Shown here: positions 46,373 through 59,228 of the stretch, one piece after another
How the letters are laid out: each line of letters opens with the position of its first letter
How positions within the stretch are numbered: position 1 is the first letter of the stretch
Source of the DNA: Tachypleus tridentatus
Lineage: Eukaryota; Arthropoda; Merostomata; Xiphosura; Limulidae
Assembly (NCBI RefSeq): GCF_004210375.1
Contig: NC_134834.1
Location: 139,843,009 to 139,907,008, forward strand
Length of the DNA stretch: 64,000 nt
Reading direction: 5' to 3'
Translations under genes and position numbers: made by a program
The notes under the pieces: generated by a model
Told to the model about the DNA's origin: nothing
What the model saw: only the letters and a program-made list of their open reading frames with translations
Databases searched by the model: none

Positions 46373-46708
46373 ACACACATTTTCTACTTTCTAAAGATAA
46401 AATGAAACTGAAAAGAAAACTGCACTCTGTTTCACAATATTTACTCATACAAGACCTACATAGAAACTTTCCTGTGTTACAGCGGAGAAGCTAAGAGAAG
46501 TCATTAGACATCGTCTATGTGGATAAAAGACACGGTGCGGAGTTTGGACGATCTTTACGTTAAGCGGCGAGCACAATGGGATTAAAGATCAATATATATC
46601 AATACATGCCAGTCAGACAATCAGTATGATCGGTAGCCTACAATCGAACGTCTTTTTGCAGAAAAAATTTCTTGCTTTATAGAGTAAACTTTAAAATTCC
46701 AGATTGAT

Positions 46709-46757
46709 TTGTTTTGAATTTTGCGCAAAGCTGCATAAGGACTATCTGCACTTAAAG
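46709..46757 (-). repeat. SINE 3' tail scrap
   Basis: 'ttgttttgaattttgcgcaaagctgcataaggactatctgc' is the reverse complement of the shared SINE tail. No head or centre is attached. Confidence 0.7.
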
Positions 46758-46759
46758 CT

Positions 46760-47262
46760 CCAGATCGTATGAAGCAAAGATTCAATGTAAACGCTAATTA
46801 AAACTTAATCATGAACCAAACTACGTAAAAACAGATATACTGAGTAAAGTACAAGAATTGTAATTTAAAAAAAAGCTGGAGAAACATTATTAACAAAATG
46901 TACACACCCAACGCTATTAAGCATAAAGAATAATACCTTTACAATTATTGAACGCCCTCTACATTCTTCACTTCTCCTGAAACAATTTAAAAGCCCATCC
47001 CACCTTCTATTTTCGTTTCCTTAACTTACGAAACTTTGTAGAATAAACGAAATGTCTTGGTATTACAACATTTATTTTCAATTTTTATTGAAAGGCTAAA
47101 GAGTTTCAAAATTGTTCTGATTCAACTATGACATACGAGTCATTCCTCGTACACACTTTATAATAAACACTGAAATTCAAATCTTATTCTAACAGACATC
47201 ACAACTTAGTTGCCAGATCCCAAGCTACATTTACATGTATTGCTATCAGGTTAAACAAAATT
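46760..47262. other. AT-rich non-coding DNA
   Basis: This is the left flank of the 4-kb tandem triplication. No feature was recognised. Confidence 0.4.
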
Positions 47263-48017
47263 ATTACAATTTTTTGTAATTTGAGCCAAACAAAATAATT
47301 ACTGAAAACAAATTTAATCATATTAATCTTAATACTTGGAAACATTCAAAGATTATTGAATGAAAAAAATACTATATAAGTAACATACATACAAATAATC
47401 TAATCAATAGAAATATCCTTGTATGTCACCTTTTAAGATGACTCAAAAGAGAGAAAATTAAATATTTTGCTAAATATTCTCCCGTTGTCTTATATCATAA
47501 ACTGAAATTCTACTCTTATGCTCTGTAAATATTTATATGTATACATACAGTGTTCTTAGATAATTTATTCGATAATTCATAAATAACGAGAGAGAGGGTT
47601 TCGTAAAATATGGTAGGTTCTTTCATTATGATTTTACGACATAGAAAACCTTTTGTATTTGGTCTTGTTAATATTCAATTGTCTATTTCTTCCATACATG
47701 AACAGCGACATAACCATAGTTATGCGATTTTTCAACTTCCTACAGTTAGTAATTTCAACTACAAAAATAATTTGAAACCAGAGAGGCCTTAACCAAGGGT
47801 AGGTGGGTGGATCCTTTTCTATTCCTAAACTTGAAACAGTATAAGTACGTATAAATGGTGGCTTAGGGAACACAAAGAATGCGTTGTGCATTTTACAAGA
47901 ATTTTCTCACTCAAGGTTTCTGAAATTTATGTATGGGCTATATGTGTTCCAATATGCATTATTGTTAAGTAACAAAAGCTATTTATGGAAATGTGTTAGC
48001 TACATCTCTTGATATTG

Positions 48018-48282
48018 TTTGTATGTTTTGAATTTCGCACAAAACTTCACGAGGGTTATCTACGCTAGCTGTTCCTGTTTTGGGAATGTAAAACTGGAGG
48101 GAAAGCAACTAGTCATCACCACCGACTGCCAGCTCTTGGGCTACTTTTTTACCGACGAATAGTGGGAATGACCACCACACTGTAACAGCTGAAAGGGCGA
48201 TCAGCTTTGATATGACGAGGATTCGAACCTGAGATCCTCAGATTACGAGTCGAGTGCTTTAATCACCTTGCTATGCCAAGCC
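48018..48282 (-). repeat. SINE family A in unit 1, diverged
   Basis: The tail 'gaatttcgcacaaaacttcacgagggttatc', the centre with 'ccgactgccagctcttgggctac', and a tRNA-like head ending 'ccttgctatgccaagcc' are present on the minus strand. It is more diverged than most copies, so it is older than the triplication. Confidence 0.92.
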
Positions 48283-49040
48283 ACATTCACTTAAATATGA
48301 GAATTATAGAGTATATGAAAGTTTATAAATGTAAATAGCGACTAATAGACAGCTAAAGTCAGAGTACAAATACTAAAGAATAAGTGATGAGCCTTGTGGT
48401 ACCAAGCGAGTTCATCTATTTCATACTCATGCACGTCATATAAAAAAAAAAACAAAAGCCCTGTTTCAAAATAATTTGTTATATGGACTTTGAAACTGAT
48501 TGAAACTGTACGGATGAATATATTGGTTGTTACAATGTTTCGAAATTCAGTAGCGAAACCTACATTATTGTACTTGGCTGAAATATACGCCTTGACAGAA
48601 TATGAGAAGGAATAAACGTAGACTGGGTTAATTGCTAGAAGTTTTTCTTTGTTTTATCTATAAACAATCATGCTAAGAGCTAATAATCCCCAAAACTAAT
48701 AACAATAATTTAGAGGCAATAATGGATCTTTCTGTATTGCATGTGAGGAAGAATTTAAAAAAATATATCATACTCTAAAACAATTGAAAATAGAGAACTT
48801 AACATCAAACAAATGAAAACAAAACGATGCCTAATGAGCGTGATAATTTATTATGAAGAAAAAACGCAAGGTTACTAAAAGAATGGCGTAAATAGTGAGT
48901 TCAGTAAAGCAGCACGATAACAAATACTTTATATAAAAGCATTTATGGATCCTTAAGTTTCTTAAGAAGAAGAAAAAATAGTCACTAGGGCGCTACTTAA
49001 ACAAAATGTGATTTTTTGTGTAGTAAGTTAACTCTTCTCT

Positions 49041-50250
49041 CACGTAGGTTGTCCGAAAAGCTCCTCCTAAAAAAAAAACTGGAATGTTTGAATTTTTCAG
49101 ATAAACATTAAATTTGAACTTCTGTTTGAATTAACAATGCATATAATAATATAAGGAGTTTATTTTGCGCTTTGAGTATTTTTAGCCAGCGTTATGGAAA
49201 AGATAGTATTTCGTGCTGTGATCAAACACCTTGTTAATAAGAAACTAAAACTGCAAAAAGATAAAATTAGATTTTATCTTACTTACAAAAAACAGTTAAA
49301 GGTAAATCACAGTTTTCAGGCATTGTTGCAACATATTTAATCAAATTTTCCTTTCGGTGTTACTCGAATACATTATCACAAAGTTTTCTTGGAAGCAATT
49401 TTTTTATTTGTCAAGTTTTTATTTATCAATTCCCAAATCTGCATTGAGATCGGGGCTCTGTGGGGGTCACTGCATCATTTAATAATTCCAGTAGCTTCGT
49501 TATTAGCTAATTAATTTCTGCTTTAGTTGGATTAGTATTTGGAGTCTTTACCTTCTTGGTATTAGAATCCTGTACCAATAATACACAAACCACTGGGTTC
49601 ATTATTCCACCTATTTTTCAAATATTTCCTAGCGTCTTAGCAGAAAAATACCCCTTACCATCCCTTGCTTCATGGTATGTGCTACACATTAGATAAGTAT
49701 CTTTCATCTTTTTTCCACCAGACGTACAACTTACACTTTGAACCAAATATTTAAAATTTGAGCTCATCCGTCCATAACACTCTTTTCCAACAATCAATAG
49801 CCCAGGTTTTATACTTTTTAAGTGCATTTCATACAGTCTTATGACAATATTTGGAGATCAAAGTAAAGGTTTCTTAAATGCTACACAACCAAATATTCTA
49901 TTCTCGTTGAAACTTCTTAACATTTTAGATCTGGATGCTTTCTGTAATTTACTACGTGGTCGTTTATCTCATGCTTGAGATCAGTGGCAGCCTTTCTTCT
50001 GTTCCAAAGGCTGCATAAATAAAGATACTTAACATCATTGTCGTTGGGTTTAGGTGTTCTGCGCCTTTCTTTCCTATTTTCAAATTTACCTGTCTCGGTC
50101 TCAAGATCTAGGATGTACTTGACAGTGTTTGAAGAGCACTTCAAGTCTCCAGCCATTTGTCCAAGCAGCATCACGTAAAGCTTTATGCTAATTCTCTGCC
50201 CTACTTACAATTCTCAACGTTTTTTTAAGTCGTGACATGAAAAAAATACA
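49041..50250 (-). pseudogene. Tc1-like transposase remnant, unit 1
   Basis: Minus-strand blocks start with a helix-turn-helix, LLGQMAGDLKCSSNTVKYIL (about 50171-50110). A linker with RRTPKPNDNDVKYLYLCSLWNRRKAATDL follows (about 50070-49985). The first catalytic region is WTDELKF near 49770 (frameshifted relative to the N-terminus). A second, QDSNTKKVKTPN, lies near 49570, and the terminal PPQSPDLN near 49465. The glutamate region after SPDLN is shifted. The 3' side ends in 'ggttgtccgaaaagctcctcc', which resembles a mariner-superfamily terminus. There are many stops, so it is inactive. Confidence 0.8.
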
Positions 50251-50634
50251 TAGTGCTAAACATTGTTTTTATCAAGATTTATTTGTCGAGTGCTGTTAAA
50301 ATGAGTTCTAGCACATACTGGTACCACATGCTAACTTCTTGCTAGCTTTTTTATATATAGTTAAAACTCTGCGTATGGTACCATAACAGTTATTTCAGAC
50401 ATTAAACGTGATCAGTATGCTCATTCAAATATAACCCTTATTACGTGTTCTTGGCACATGTATATGAGATTTCTAAACAATGACAAGTATTCTAAACCTG
50501 GCTCATTCAATTGTCAACAGAAATCACTGAAGCATTACCACAATGCTGAAATTTATAATCTGTAATGGCATGAGAGAATGAGTTACATAAATTAAAAAGA
50601 ATAACAAAATATTATTTTGTCCTAACACTTTTTG

Positions 50635-51180
50635 CACAATATGATAGAAGAATCACCATTAAGAAGTTGACAGAAGAAGTAAGAATAAGTAAAACTACTG
50701 TATCAAGCATTATGAGTGAGAGTTTGGACAAAAGTAAGATTAGTGCCAGCAGGGTTCCAGAAATATTACCCGAACAAAACGCGATACCAAGTTGTTGAAA
50801 GCCTGCTCTAAAGAATTCGTTAGATCGTATTTATATATGAAACTAAGTTTCACTACCTAATCTCAGAGATAAGTATACAACGCTTGTGGTAAAAATACTC
50901 AAGTGCATTCACCTCAAAGAAGTTCAGGTCACAATTATTTTCTGGGAAGGTCATGACATAATTTGTTTTTAGAATGAGAAGGAAGTTTTACTAACTGAGT
51001 ATTTGTAAACGGATTATATATTACAAAAGATTACTTTGCATCTTTAAACAACAATTTTCATAAAAAATCAAAATGAATGAAGAGATTGCTAAAAGTTTGC
51101 TTTTTCATTAGAATAATGCTCATCTCACATATCACGTGTTACTTTGAACGCTATCCATGATGTTAGCTACAAATTATTCA
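50635..51180 (+). pseudogene. mariner-like transposase remnant, unit 1
   Basis: The + strand encodes a second helix-turn-helix as in mariner transposases: RRITIKKLTEEVRISKTTVS, then SESLDKSKISARRVPEILPEQ (50645-50770). Later blocks are degraded: a KFRSQLFSGKVMT segment near 50920-50958, a VLLTEYL-like frame near 50985, and an FH..NAH segment near 51100-51130. The sequence then ends abruptly at a PLE fragment, so the last catalytic region (SPDLAPSD in the family) is missing. Confidence 0.75.
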
Positions 51181-51183
51181 ATT

Positions 51184-51276
51184 TATATGCAAAAACGGCT
51201 CGTTTGGGTTGAGAAAATATTTTACATAGAAGAGCGAACAACTTTTTGACCTTCTTCGGTCATCGTCATCATCGTC
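51184..51276 (-). repeat. Penelope-like terminal fragment at the unit 1/2 junction
   Basis: On the minus strand it reads tgacgatgaccgaagaaggt, then gttgttcgctcttctatgt, aaaatattttctcaaccc and aacgagccgtttttgcat, matching 38829-38912. The GAAAC element of the intact core is changed to AAAAA. The fragment starts at the doubled tcatcgtca. Confidence 0.85.
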
Positions 51277-52032
51277 ATTACAAATTTTTTGTAATTTGAG
51301 CCAAACAAAATAATTACTGAAAACAAATTTAATCATATTAATCTTAATACTTGGAAACATTCAAAGATTATTGAATGAAAAAAATACTATATAAGTAACA
51401 TACATACAAATAATCTAATCAATAGAAATATCCTTGTATGTCACCTTTTAAGATGACTCAAAAGAGAGAAAATTAAATATTTTGCTAAATATTCTCCCGT
51501 TGTCTTATATCATAAACTGAAATTCTACTCTTATGCTCTGTAAATATTTATATGTATACATACAGTGTTCTTAGATAATTTATTCGATAATTCATAAATA
51601 ACGAGAGAGAGGGTTTCGTAAAATATGGTAGGTTCTTTCATTATGATTTTACGACATAGAAAACCTTTTGTATTTGGTCTTGTTAATATTCAATTGTCTA
51701 TTTCTTCCATACATGAACAGCGACATAACCATAGTTATGCGATTTTTCAACTTCCTACAGTTAGTAATTTCAACTACAAAAAATAATTTGAAACCAGAGA
51801 GGCCTTAACCAAGGGTAGGTGGGTGGATCCTTTTCTATTCCTAAACTTGAAACAGTATAAGTACGTATAAATGGTGGCTTAGGGAACACAAAGAATGCGT
51901 TGTGCATTTTACAAGAATTTTCTCACTCAAGGTTTCTGAAATTTATGTATGGGCTATATGTGTTCCAATATGCATTATTGTTAAGTAACAAAAGCTATTT
52001 ATGGAAATGTGTTAGCTACATCTCTTGATATT

Positions 52033-52299
52033 GTTTGTATGTTTTTGAATTTCGCACAAAACTTCACGAGGGTTATCTACGCTAGCTGTTCCTGTTTTGG
52101 GAATGTAAAACTGGAGGGAAAGCAACTAGTCATCACCACCGACTGCCAGCTCTTGGGCTACTTTTTTACCGACGAATAGTGGGAATGACCACCACACTGT
52201 AACAGCTGAAAGGGCGATCAGCTTTGATATGACGAGGATTCGAACCTGAGATCCTCAGATTACGAGTCGAGTGCTTTAATCACCTTGCTATGCCAAGCC
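52033..52299 (-). repeat. SINE family A in unit 2
   Basis: Copy of the 48018-48282 element carried along by the tandem duplication. It is identical apart from a homopolymer change. Confidence 0.92.
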
Positions 52300-53061
52300 A
52301 CATTCACTTAAATATGAGAATTATAGAGTATATGAAAGTTTATAAATGTAAATAGCGACTAATAGACAGCTAAAAGTCAGAGTACAAATACTAAAGAATA
52401 AGTGATGAGCCTTGTGGTACCAAGCGAGTTCATCTATTTCATACTCATGCACGTCATATAAAAATAAAAACAAAAGCCCTGTTTCAAAATAATTTGTTAT
52501 ATGGACTTTGAAACTGATTGAAACTGTACGGATGAATATATTGGTTGTTACAATGTTTCGAAATTCAGTAGCGAAACCTACATTATTGTACTTGGCTGAA
52601 ATATACGCCTTGACAGAATATGAGAAGGAATAAACGTAGACTGGGTTAATTGCTAGAAGTTTTTCTTTGTTTTTATCTATAAACAATCATGCTAAGAGCT
52701 AATAATCCCCAAAACTAATAACAATAATTTAGAGGCAATAATGGATCTTTCTGTATTGCATGTGAGGAAGAATTTAAAAAAAATATATCATACTCTAAAA
52801 CAATTGAAAATAGAGAACTTAACATCAAACAAATGAAAACAAAACGATGCCTAATGAGCGTGATAATTTATTATGAAGAAAAAAACGCAAGGTTACTAAA
52901 AGAATGGCGTAAATAGTGAGTTCAGTAAAGCAGCACGATAACAAATACTTTATATAAAAGCATTTATGGATCCTTAAGTTTCTTAAGAAGAAGAAAAAAT
53001 AGTCACTAGGGCGCTACTTAAACAAAATGTGATTTTTTGTGTAGTAAGTTAACTCTTCTCT

Positions 53062-54258
53062 CACGTAGGTTGTCCGAAAAGCTCCTCCTAAAAAAAAAAC
53101 TGGAATGTTTGAATTTTTCAGATAAACATTAAATTTGAACTTCTGTTTGAATTAACAATGCATATAATAATATAAGGAGTTTATTTTGCGCTTTGAGTAT
53201 TTTTAGCCAGCGTTATGGAAAAGATAGTATTTCGTGCTGTGATCAAACACCTTGTTAATAAGAAACTAAAACTGCAAAAAGATAAAATTAGATTTTATCT
53301 TACTTACAAAACAGTTAAAGGTAAATCACAGTTTTTCAGGCATTGTTGCAACATATTTAATCAAATTTTCCTTTCGGTGTTACTCCGAATACATTATCAC
53401 AAAGTTTTCTTGGAAGCAATTTTTTATTTGTCAAGTTTTTATTTATCAATTCCCAAATCTGCATTGAGATCGGGGCTCTGTGGGGGTCACTGCATCATTT
53501 AATAATTCCAGTAGCTTCGTTATTAGCTAATTAATTTCTGCTTTAGTTGGATTAGTATTTGAGTCTTTACCTTCTTGGTATTAGAATCCTGTACCAATAA
53601 TACACAAACCACTGGGTTCATTATTCCACCTATTTTTCAAATATTTCCTAGCGTCTTAGCAGAAAAATACCCCTTACCATCCCTTGCTTCATGGTATGTG
53701 CTACACATTAGATAAGTATCTTTCATCTTTTTTTCCACCAGACGTACAACTTACACTTTGAACCAAATATTTAAAATTTGAGCTCATCCGTCCATAACAC
53801 TCTTTTCCAACAATCAATAGCCCAGGTTTTATACTTTTTAAGTGCATTTCATACAGTCTTATGACAATATTTGGAGATCAAAGTAAAGGTTTCTTAAATG
53901 CTACACAACCAAATATTCTATTCTCGTTGAAACTTCTTAACATTTTAGATCTGGATGCTTTCTGTAATTTACTACGTGGTCGTTTATCTCATGCTTGAGA
54001 TCAGTGGCAGCCTTTCTTCTGTTCCAAAGGCTGCATAAATAAAGATACTTAACATCATTGTCGTTGGGTTTAGGTGTTCTGCGCCTTTCTTTCCTATTTT
54101 CAAATTTACCTGTCTCGGTCTCAAGATCTAGGATGTACTTGACAGTGTTTGAAGAGCACTTCAAGTCTCCAGCCATTTGTCCAAGCAGCATCACGTAAAG
54201 CTTTATGCTAATTCTCTGCCCTACTTACAATTCTCAACGTTTTTTAAGTCGTGACATG
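53062..54258 (-). pseudogene. Tc1-like transposase remnant, unit 2
   Basis: Same decayed transposase as at 49041-50250, including the same N-terminal open segment (53937-54194). It was carried by the tandem duplication. Confidence 0.8.
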
Positions 54259-54654
54259 AAAAAAATACATAGTGCTAAACATTGTTTTATCAAGATTTAT
54301 TTGTCGAGTGCTGTTAAAATGAGTTCTAGCACATACTGGTACCACATGCTAACTTCTTGCTAGCTTTTTTATATATAGTTAAAACTCTGCGTATGGTACC
54401 ATAACAGTTATTTCAGACATTAAACGTGATCAGTATGCTCATTCAAATATAACCCTTATTACGTGTTCTTGGCACATGTATATGAGATTTCTAAACAATG
54501 ACAAGTATTCTAAACCTGGCTCATTCAATTGTCAACAGAAATCACTGAAGCATTACCACAATGCTGAAATTTATAATCTGTAATGGCATGAGAGAATGAG
54601 TTACATAAATTAAAAAGAATAACAAAATATTATTTTGTCCTAACACTTTTTGCA

Positions 54655-55200
54655 CAATATGATAGAAGAATCACCATTAAGAAGTTGACAGAAGAAGTAA
54701 GAATAAGTAAAACTACTGTATCAAGCATTATGAGTGAGAGTTTGGACAAAAGTAAGATTAGTGCCAGCAGGGTTCCAGAAATATTACCCGAACAAAACGC
54801 GATACCAAGTTGTTGAAAGCCTGCTCTAAAGAATTCGTTAGATCGTATTTATATATGAAACTAAGTTTCACTACCTAATCTCAGAGATAAGTATACAACG
54901 CTTGTGGTAAAAATACTCAAGTGCATTCACCTCAAAGAAGTTCAGGTCACAATTATTTTCTGGGAAGGTCATGACATAATTTGTTTTTTAGAATGAGAAG
55001 GAAGTTTTACTAACTGAGTATTTGTAAACGGATTATATATTACAAAAGATTACTTTGCATCTTTAAACAACAATTTTCATAAAAAATCAAAAATGAATGA
55101 AGAGATTGCTAAAAAGTTTGCTTTTTCATTAGAATAATGCTCATCTCACATATCACGTGTTACTTTGAACGCTATCCATGATGTTAGCTACAAATTATTC
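54655..55200 (+). pseudogene. mariner-like transposase remnant, unit 2
   Basis: Copy of the remnant at 50635-51180, truncated at the same base by the PLE fragment. Confidence 0.75.
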
Positions 55201-55204
55201 AATT

Positions 55205-55297
55205 TATATGCAAAAACGGCTCGTTTGGGTTGAGAAAATATTTTACATAGAAGAGCGAACAACTTTTTGACCTTCTTCGGTCATCGTCATCATCGTC
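55205..55297 (-). repeat. Penelope-like terminal fragment at the unit 2/3 junction
   Basis: Identical in content and breakpoint to the fragment at 51184-51276. Confidence 0.85.
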
Positions 55298-56053
55298 ATT
55301 ACAAATTTTTTGTAATTTGAGCCAAACAAAATAATTACTGAAAACAAATTTAATCATATTAATCTTAATACTTGGAAACATTCAAAGATTATTGAATGAA
55401 AAAAAATACTATATAAGTAACATACATACAAATAATCTAATCAATAGAAATATCCTTGTATGTCACCTTTTAAGATGACTCAAAAGAGAGAAAATTAAAT
55501 ATTTTGCTAAATATTCTCCCGTTGTCTTATATCATAAACTGAAATTCTACTCTTATGCTCTGTAAATATTTATATGTATACATACAGTGTTCTTAGATAA
55601 TTTATTCGATAATTCATAAATAACGAGAGAGAGGGTTTCGTAAAATATGGTAGGTTCTTTCATTATGATTTTACGACATAGAAAACCTTTTGTATTTGGT
55701 CTTGTTAATATTCAATTGTCTATTTCTTCCATACATGAACAGCGACATAACCATAGTTATGCGATTTTTCAACTTCCTACAGTTAGTAATTTCAACTACA
55801 AAAATAATTTGAAACCAGAGAGGCCTTAACCAAGGGTAGGTGGGTGGATCCTTTTCTATTCCTAAACTTGAAACAGTATAAGTACGTATAAATGGTGGCT
55901 TAGGGAACACAAAGAATGCGTTGTGCATTTTACAAGAATTTTCTCACTCAAGGTTTCTGAAATTTATGTATGGGCTATATGTGTTCCAATATGCATTATT
56001 GTTAAGTAACAAAAGCTATTTATGGAAATGTGTTAGCTACATCTCTTGATATT

Positions 56054-56320
56054 GTTTGTATGTTTTTGAATTTCGCACAAAACTTCACGAGGGTTATCTA
56101 CGCTAGCTGTTCCTGTTTTGGGAATGTAAAACTGGAGGGAAAGCAACTAGTCATCACCACCGACTGCCAGCTCTTGGGCTACTTTTTTACCGACGAATAG
56201 TGGGAATGACCACCACACTGTAACAGCTGAAAGGGCGATCAGCTTTGATATGACGAGGATTCGAACCTGAGATCCTCAGATTACGAGTCGAGTGCTTTAA
56301 TCACCTTGCTATGCCAAGCC
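56054..56320 (-). repeat. SINE family A in unit 3
   Basis: Third copy of the element at 48018-48282, with the same internal mutations. Confidence 0.92.
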
Positions 56321-57080
56321 ACATTCACTTAAATATGAGAATTATAGAGTATATGAAAGTTTATAAATGTAAATAGCGACTAATAGACAGCTAAAGTCAG
56401 AGTACAAATACTAAAGAATAAGTGATGAGCCTTGTGGTACCAAGCGAGTTCATCTATTTCATACTCATGCACGTCATATAAAAATAAAAACAAAAGCCCT
56501 GTTTCAAAATAATTTGTTATATGGACTTTGAAACTGATTGAAACTGTACGGATGAATATATTGGTTGTTACAATGTTTCGAAATTCAGTAGCGAAACCTA
56601 CATTATTGTACTTGGCTGAAATATACGCCTTGACAGAATATGAGAAGGAATAAACGTAGACTGGGTTAATTGCTAGAAGTTTTTCTTTGTTTTTATCTAT
56701 AAACAATCATGCTAAGAGCTAATAATCCCCAAAACTAATAACAATAATTTAGAGGCAATAATGGATCTTTCTGTATTGCATGTGAGGAAGAATTTAAAAA
56801 AATATATCATACTCTAAAACAATTGAAAATAGAGAACTTAACATCAAACAAATGAAAACAAAACGATGCCTAATGAGCGTGATAATTTATTATGAAGAAA
56901 AAAACGCAAGGTTACTAAAAGAATGGCGTAAATAGTGAGTTCAGTAAAGCAGCACGATAACAAATACTTTATATAAAAGCATTTATGGATCCTTAAGTTT
57001 CTTAAGAAGAAGAAAAAATAGTCACTAGGGCGCTACTTAAACAAAATGTGATTTTTTGTGTAGTAAGTTAACTCTTCTCT

Positions 57081-58281
57081 CACGTAGGTTGTCCGAAAAG
57101 CTCCTCCTAAAAAAAAAAAACTGGAATGTTTGAATTTTCAGATAAACATTAAATTTGAACTTCTGTTTGAATTAACAATGCATATAATAATATAAGGAGT
57201 TTATTTTGCGCTTTGAGTATTTTAGCCAGCGTTATGGAAAAGATAGTATTTCGTGCTGTGATCAAACACCTTGTTAATAAGAAACTAAAACTGCAAAAAG
57301 ATAAAATTAGATTTTATCTTACTTACAAAAAACAGTTAAAGGTAAATCACAGTTTTTCAGGCATTGTTGCAACATATTTAATCAAATTTTCCTTTCGGTG
57401 TTACTCCGAATACATTATCACAAAGTTTTCTTGGAAGCAATTTTTTATTTGTCAAGTTTTTATTTATCAATTCCCAAATCTGCATTGAGATCGGGGCTCT
57501 GTGGGGGTCACTGCATCATTTAATAATTCCAGTAGCTTCGTTATTAGCTAATTAATTTCTGCTTTAGTTGGATTAGTATTTGGAGTCTTTACCTTCTTGG
57601 TATTAGAATCCTGTACCAATAATACACAAACCACTGGGTTCATTATTCCACCTATTTTTCAAATATTTCCTAGCGTCTTAGCAGAAAAATACCCCTTACC
57701 ATCCCTTGCTTCATGGTATGTGCTACACATTAGATAAGTATCTTTCATCTTTTTTTCCACCAGACGTACAACTTACACTTTGAACCAAATATTTAAAATT
57801 TGAGCTCATCCGTCCATAACACTCTTTTCCAACAATCAATAGCCCAGGTTTTATACTTTTTAAGTGCATTTCATACAGTCTTATGACAATATTTGGAGAT
57901 CAAAGTAAAGGTTTCTTAAATGCTACACAACCAAATATTCTATTCTCGTTGAAACTTCTTAACATTTTAGACCTGGATGCTTTCTGTAATTTACTACGTG
58001 GTCGTTTATCTCATGCTTGAGATCAGTGGCAGCCTTTCTTCTGTTCCAAAGGCTGCATAAATAAAGATACTTAACATCATTGTCGTTGGGTTTAGGTGTT
58101 CTGCGCCTTTCTTTCCTATTTTCAAATTTACCTGTCTCGGTCTCAAGATCTAGGATGTACTTGACAGTGTTTGAAGAGCACTTCAAGTCTCCAGCCATTT
58201 GTCCAAGCAGCATCACGTAAAGCTTTATGCTAATTCTCTGCCCTACTTACAATTCTCAACGTTTTTTTAAGTCGTGACATG
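57081..58281 (-). pseudogene. Tc1-like transposase remnant, unit 3
   Basis: Same remnant as in units 1 and 2, with one substitution in the N-terminal open segment (near 57972; Asp to Gly at its end). Confidence 0.8.
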
Positions 58282-58676
58282 AAAAAAAATACATAGTGCT
58301 AAACATTGTTTTTATCAAGATTTATTTGTCGAGTGCTGTTAAAATGAGTTCTAGCACATACTGGTACCACATGCTAACTTCTTGCTAGCTTTTTTATATA
58401 TAGTTAAAACTCTGCGTATGGTACCATAACAGTTATTTCAGACATTAAACGTGATCAGTATGCTCATTCAAATATAACCCTTATTACGTGTTCTTGGCAC
58501 ATGTATATGAGATTTCTAAACAATGACAAGTATTCTAAACCTGGCTCATTCAATTGTCAACAGAAATCACTGAAGCATTACCACAATGCTGAAATTTATA
58601 ATCTGTAATGGCATGAGAGAATGAGTTACATAAATTAAAAAGAATAACAAAATATTATTTTGTCCTAACACTTTTT

Positions 58677-59222
58677 GCACAATATGATAGAAGAATCACC
58701 ATTAAGAAGTTGACAGAAGAAGTAAGAATAAGTAAAACTACTGTATCAAGCATTATGAGTGAGAGTTTGGACAAAAGTAAGATTAGTGCCAGCAGGGTTC
58801 CAGAAATATTACCCGAACAAAACGCGATACCAAGTTGTTGAAAGCCTGCTCTAAAGAATTCGTTAGATTGTATTTATATATGAAACTAAGCTTCACTACC
58901 TTATCTCATAGATAAGTATACAACGCTTGTGGTAAAAATACTCAAGTGCATTCACCTCAAAGAAGTTCAGGTCACAATTATTTTCTGGGAAGGTCATGAC
59001 ATAATTTGTTTTTAGAATGAGAAGGAAGTTTTACTAACTGAGTATTTGTAAACGGATTATATATTACAAAAGATTACTTTGCATCTTTAAACAACAATTT
59101 TCATAAAAAATCAAAAATGAATGAAGAGATTGCTAAAAAGTTTGCTTTTTCATTAGAATAATGCTCATCTCACATATCACGTGTTACTTTGAACGCTATC
59201 CATGATGTTAGCTACAAATTAT
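58677..59222 (+). pseudogene. mariner-like transposase remnant, unit 3
   Basis: Copy of the remnant at 50635-51180. Four substitutions in about 40 bases (58869-58909) distinguish it from the other two copies. Confidence 0.75.
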
Positions 59223-59228
59223 TCAATT

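Larger units (their letters stand above)
47263..51276. repeat. 4-kb tandem repeat, unit 1 of 3 (4014 bp)
   Basis: The unit starts at attacaattttttgtaat, itself a small palindrome. Its features are a minus-strand SINE (48018-48282), a minus-strand Tc1-type transposase remnant (49041-50250), a + strand mariner-type transposase remnant (50635-51180) and a minus-strand PLE terminal fragment (51184-51276). It matches units 2 and 3 almost base for base. Most differences are one-base changes in homopolymer runs. Sequence between the named parts (47263-48017 and 48283-49040) is AT-rich without recognised genes. Confidence 0.97.
51277..55297. repeat. 4-kb tandem repeat, unit 2 of 3 (4021 bp)
   Basis: It begins at attacaaattttttgtaat directly after the PLE fragment of unit 1. 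The junction reads ggtcatcgtca-tcatcgtca-ttac, so a 9-base tcatcgtca is doubled at the join. The content is the same as in unit 1. Frame differences between units (for example a 121-codon frame at 52321-52686 that is shorter or absent elsewhere) come from homopolymer indels and do not indicate a gene. Confidence 0.97.

Noticed and set aside
47610..47891. Small overlapping genes on both strands, repeated at 55647-55928
   Set aside because: They recur only because the 4-kb unit is duplicated. Unit 2 has a frame-breaking indel and no domain is recognisable.
52321..52686. 121-residue minus-strand protein gene in unit 2
   Set aside because: The frame is shortened in unit 3 and broken in unit 1 by homopolymer indels, has no family resemblance and is low in complexity.
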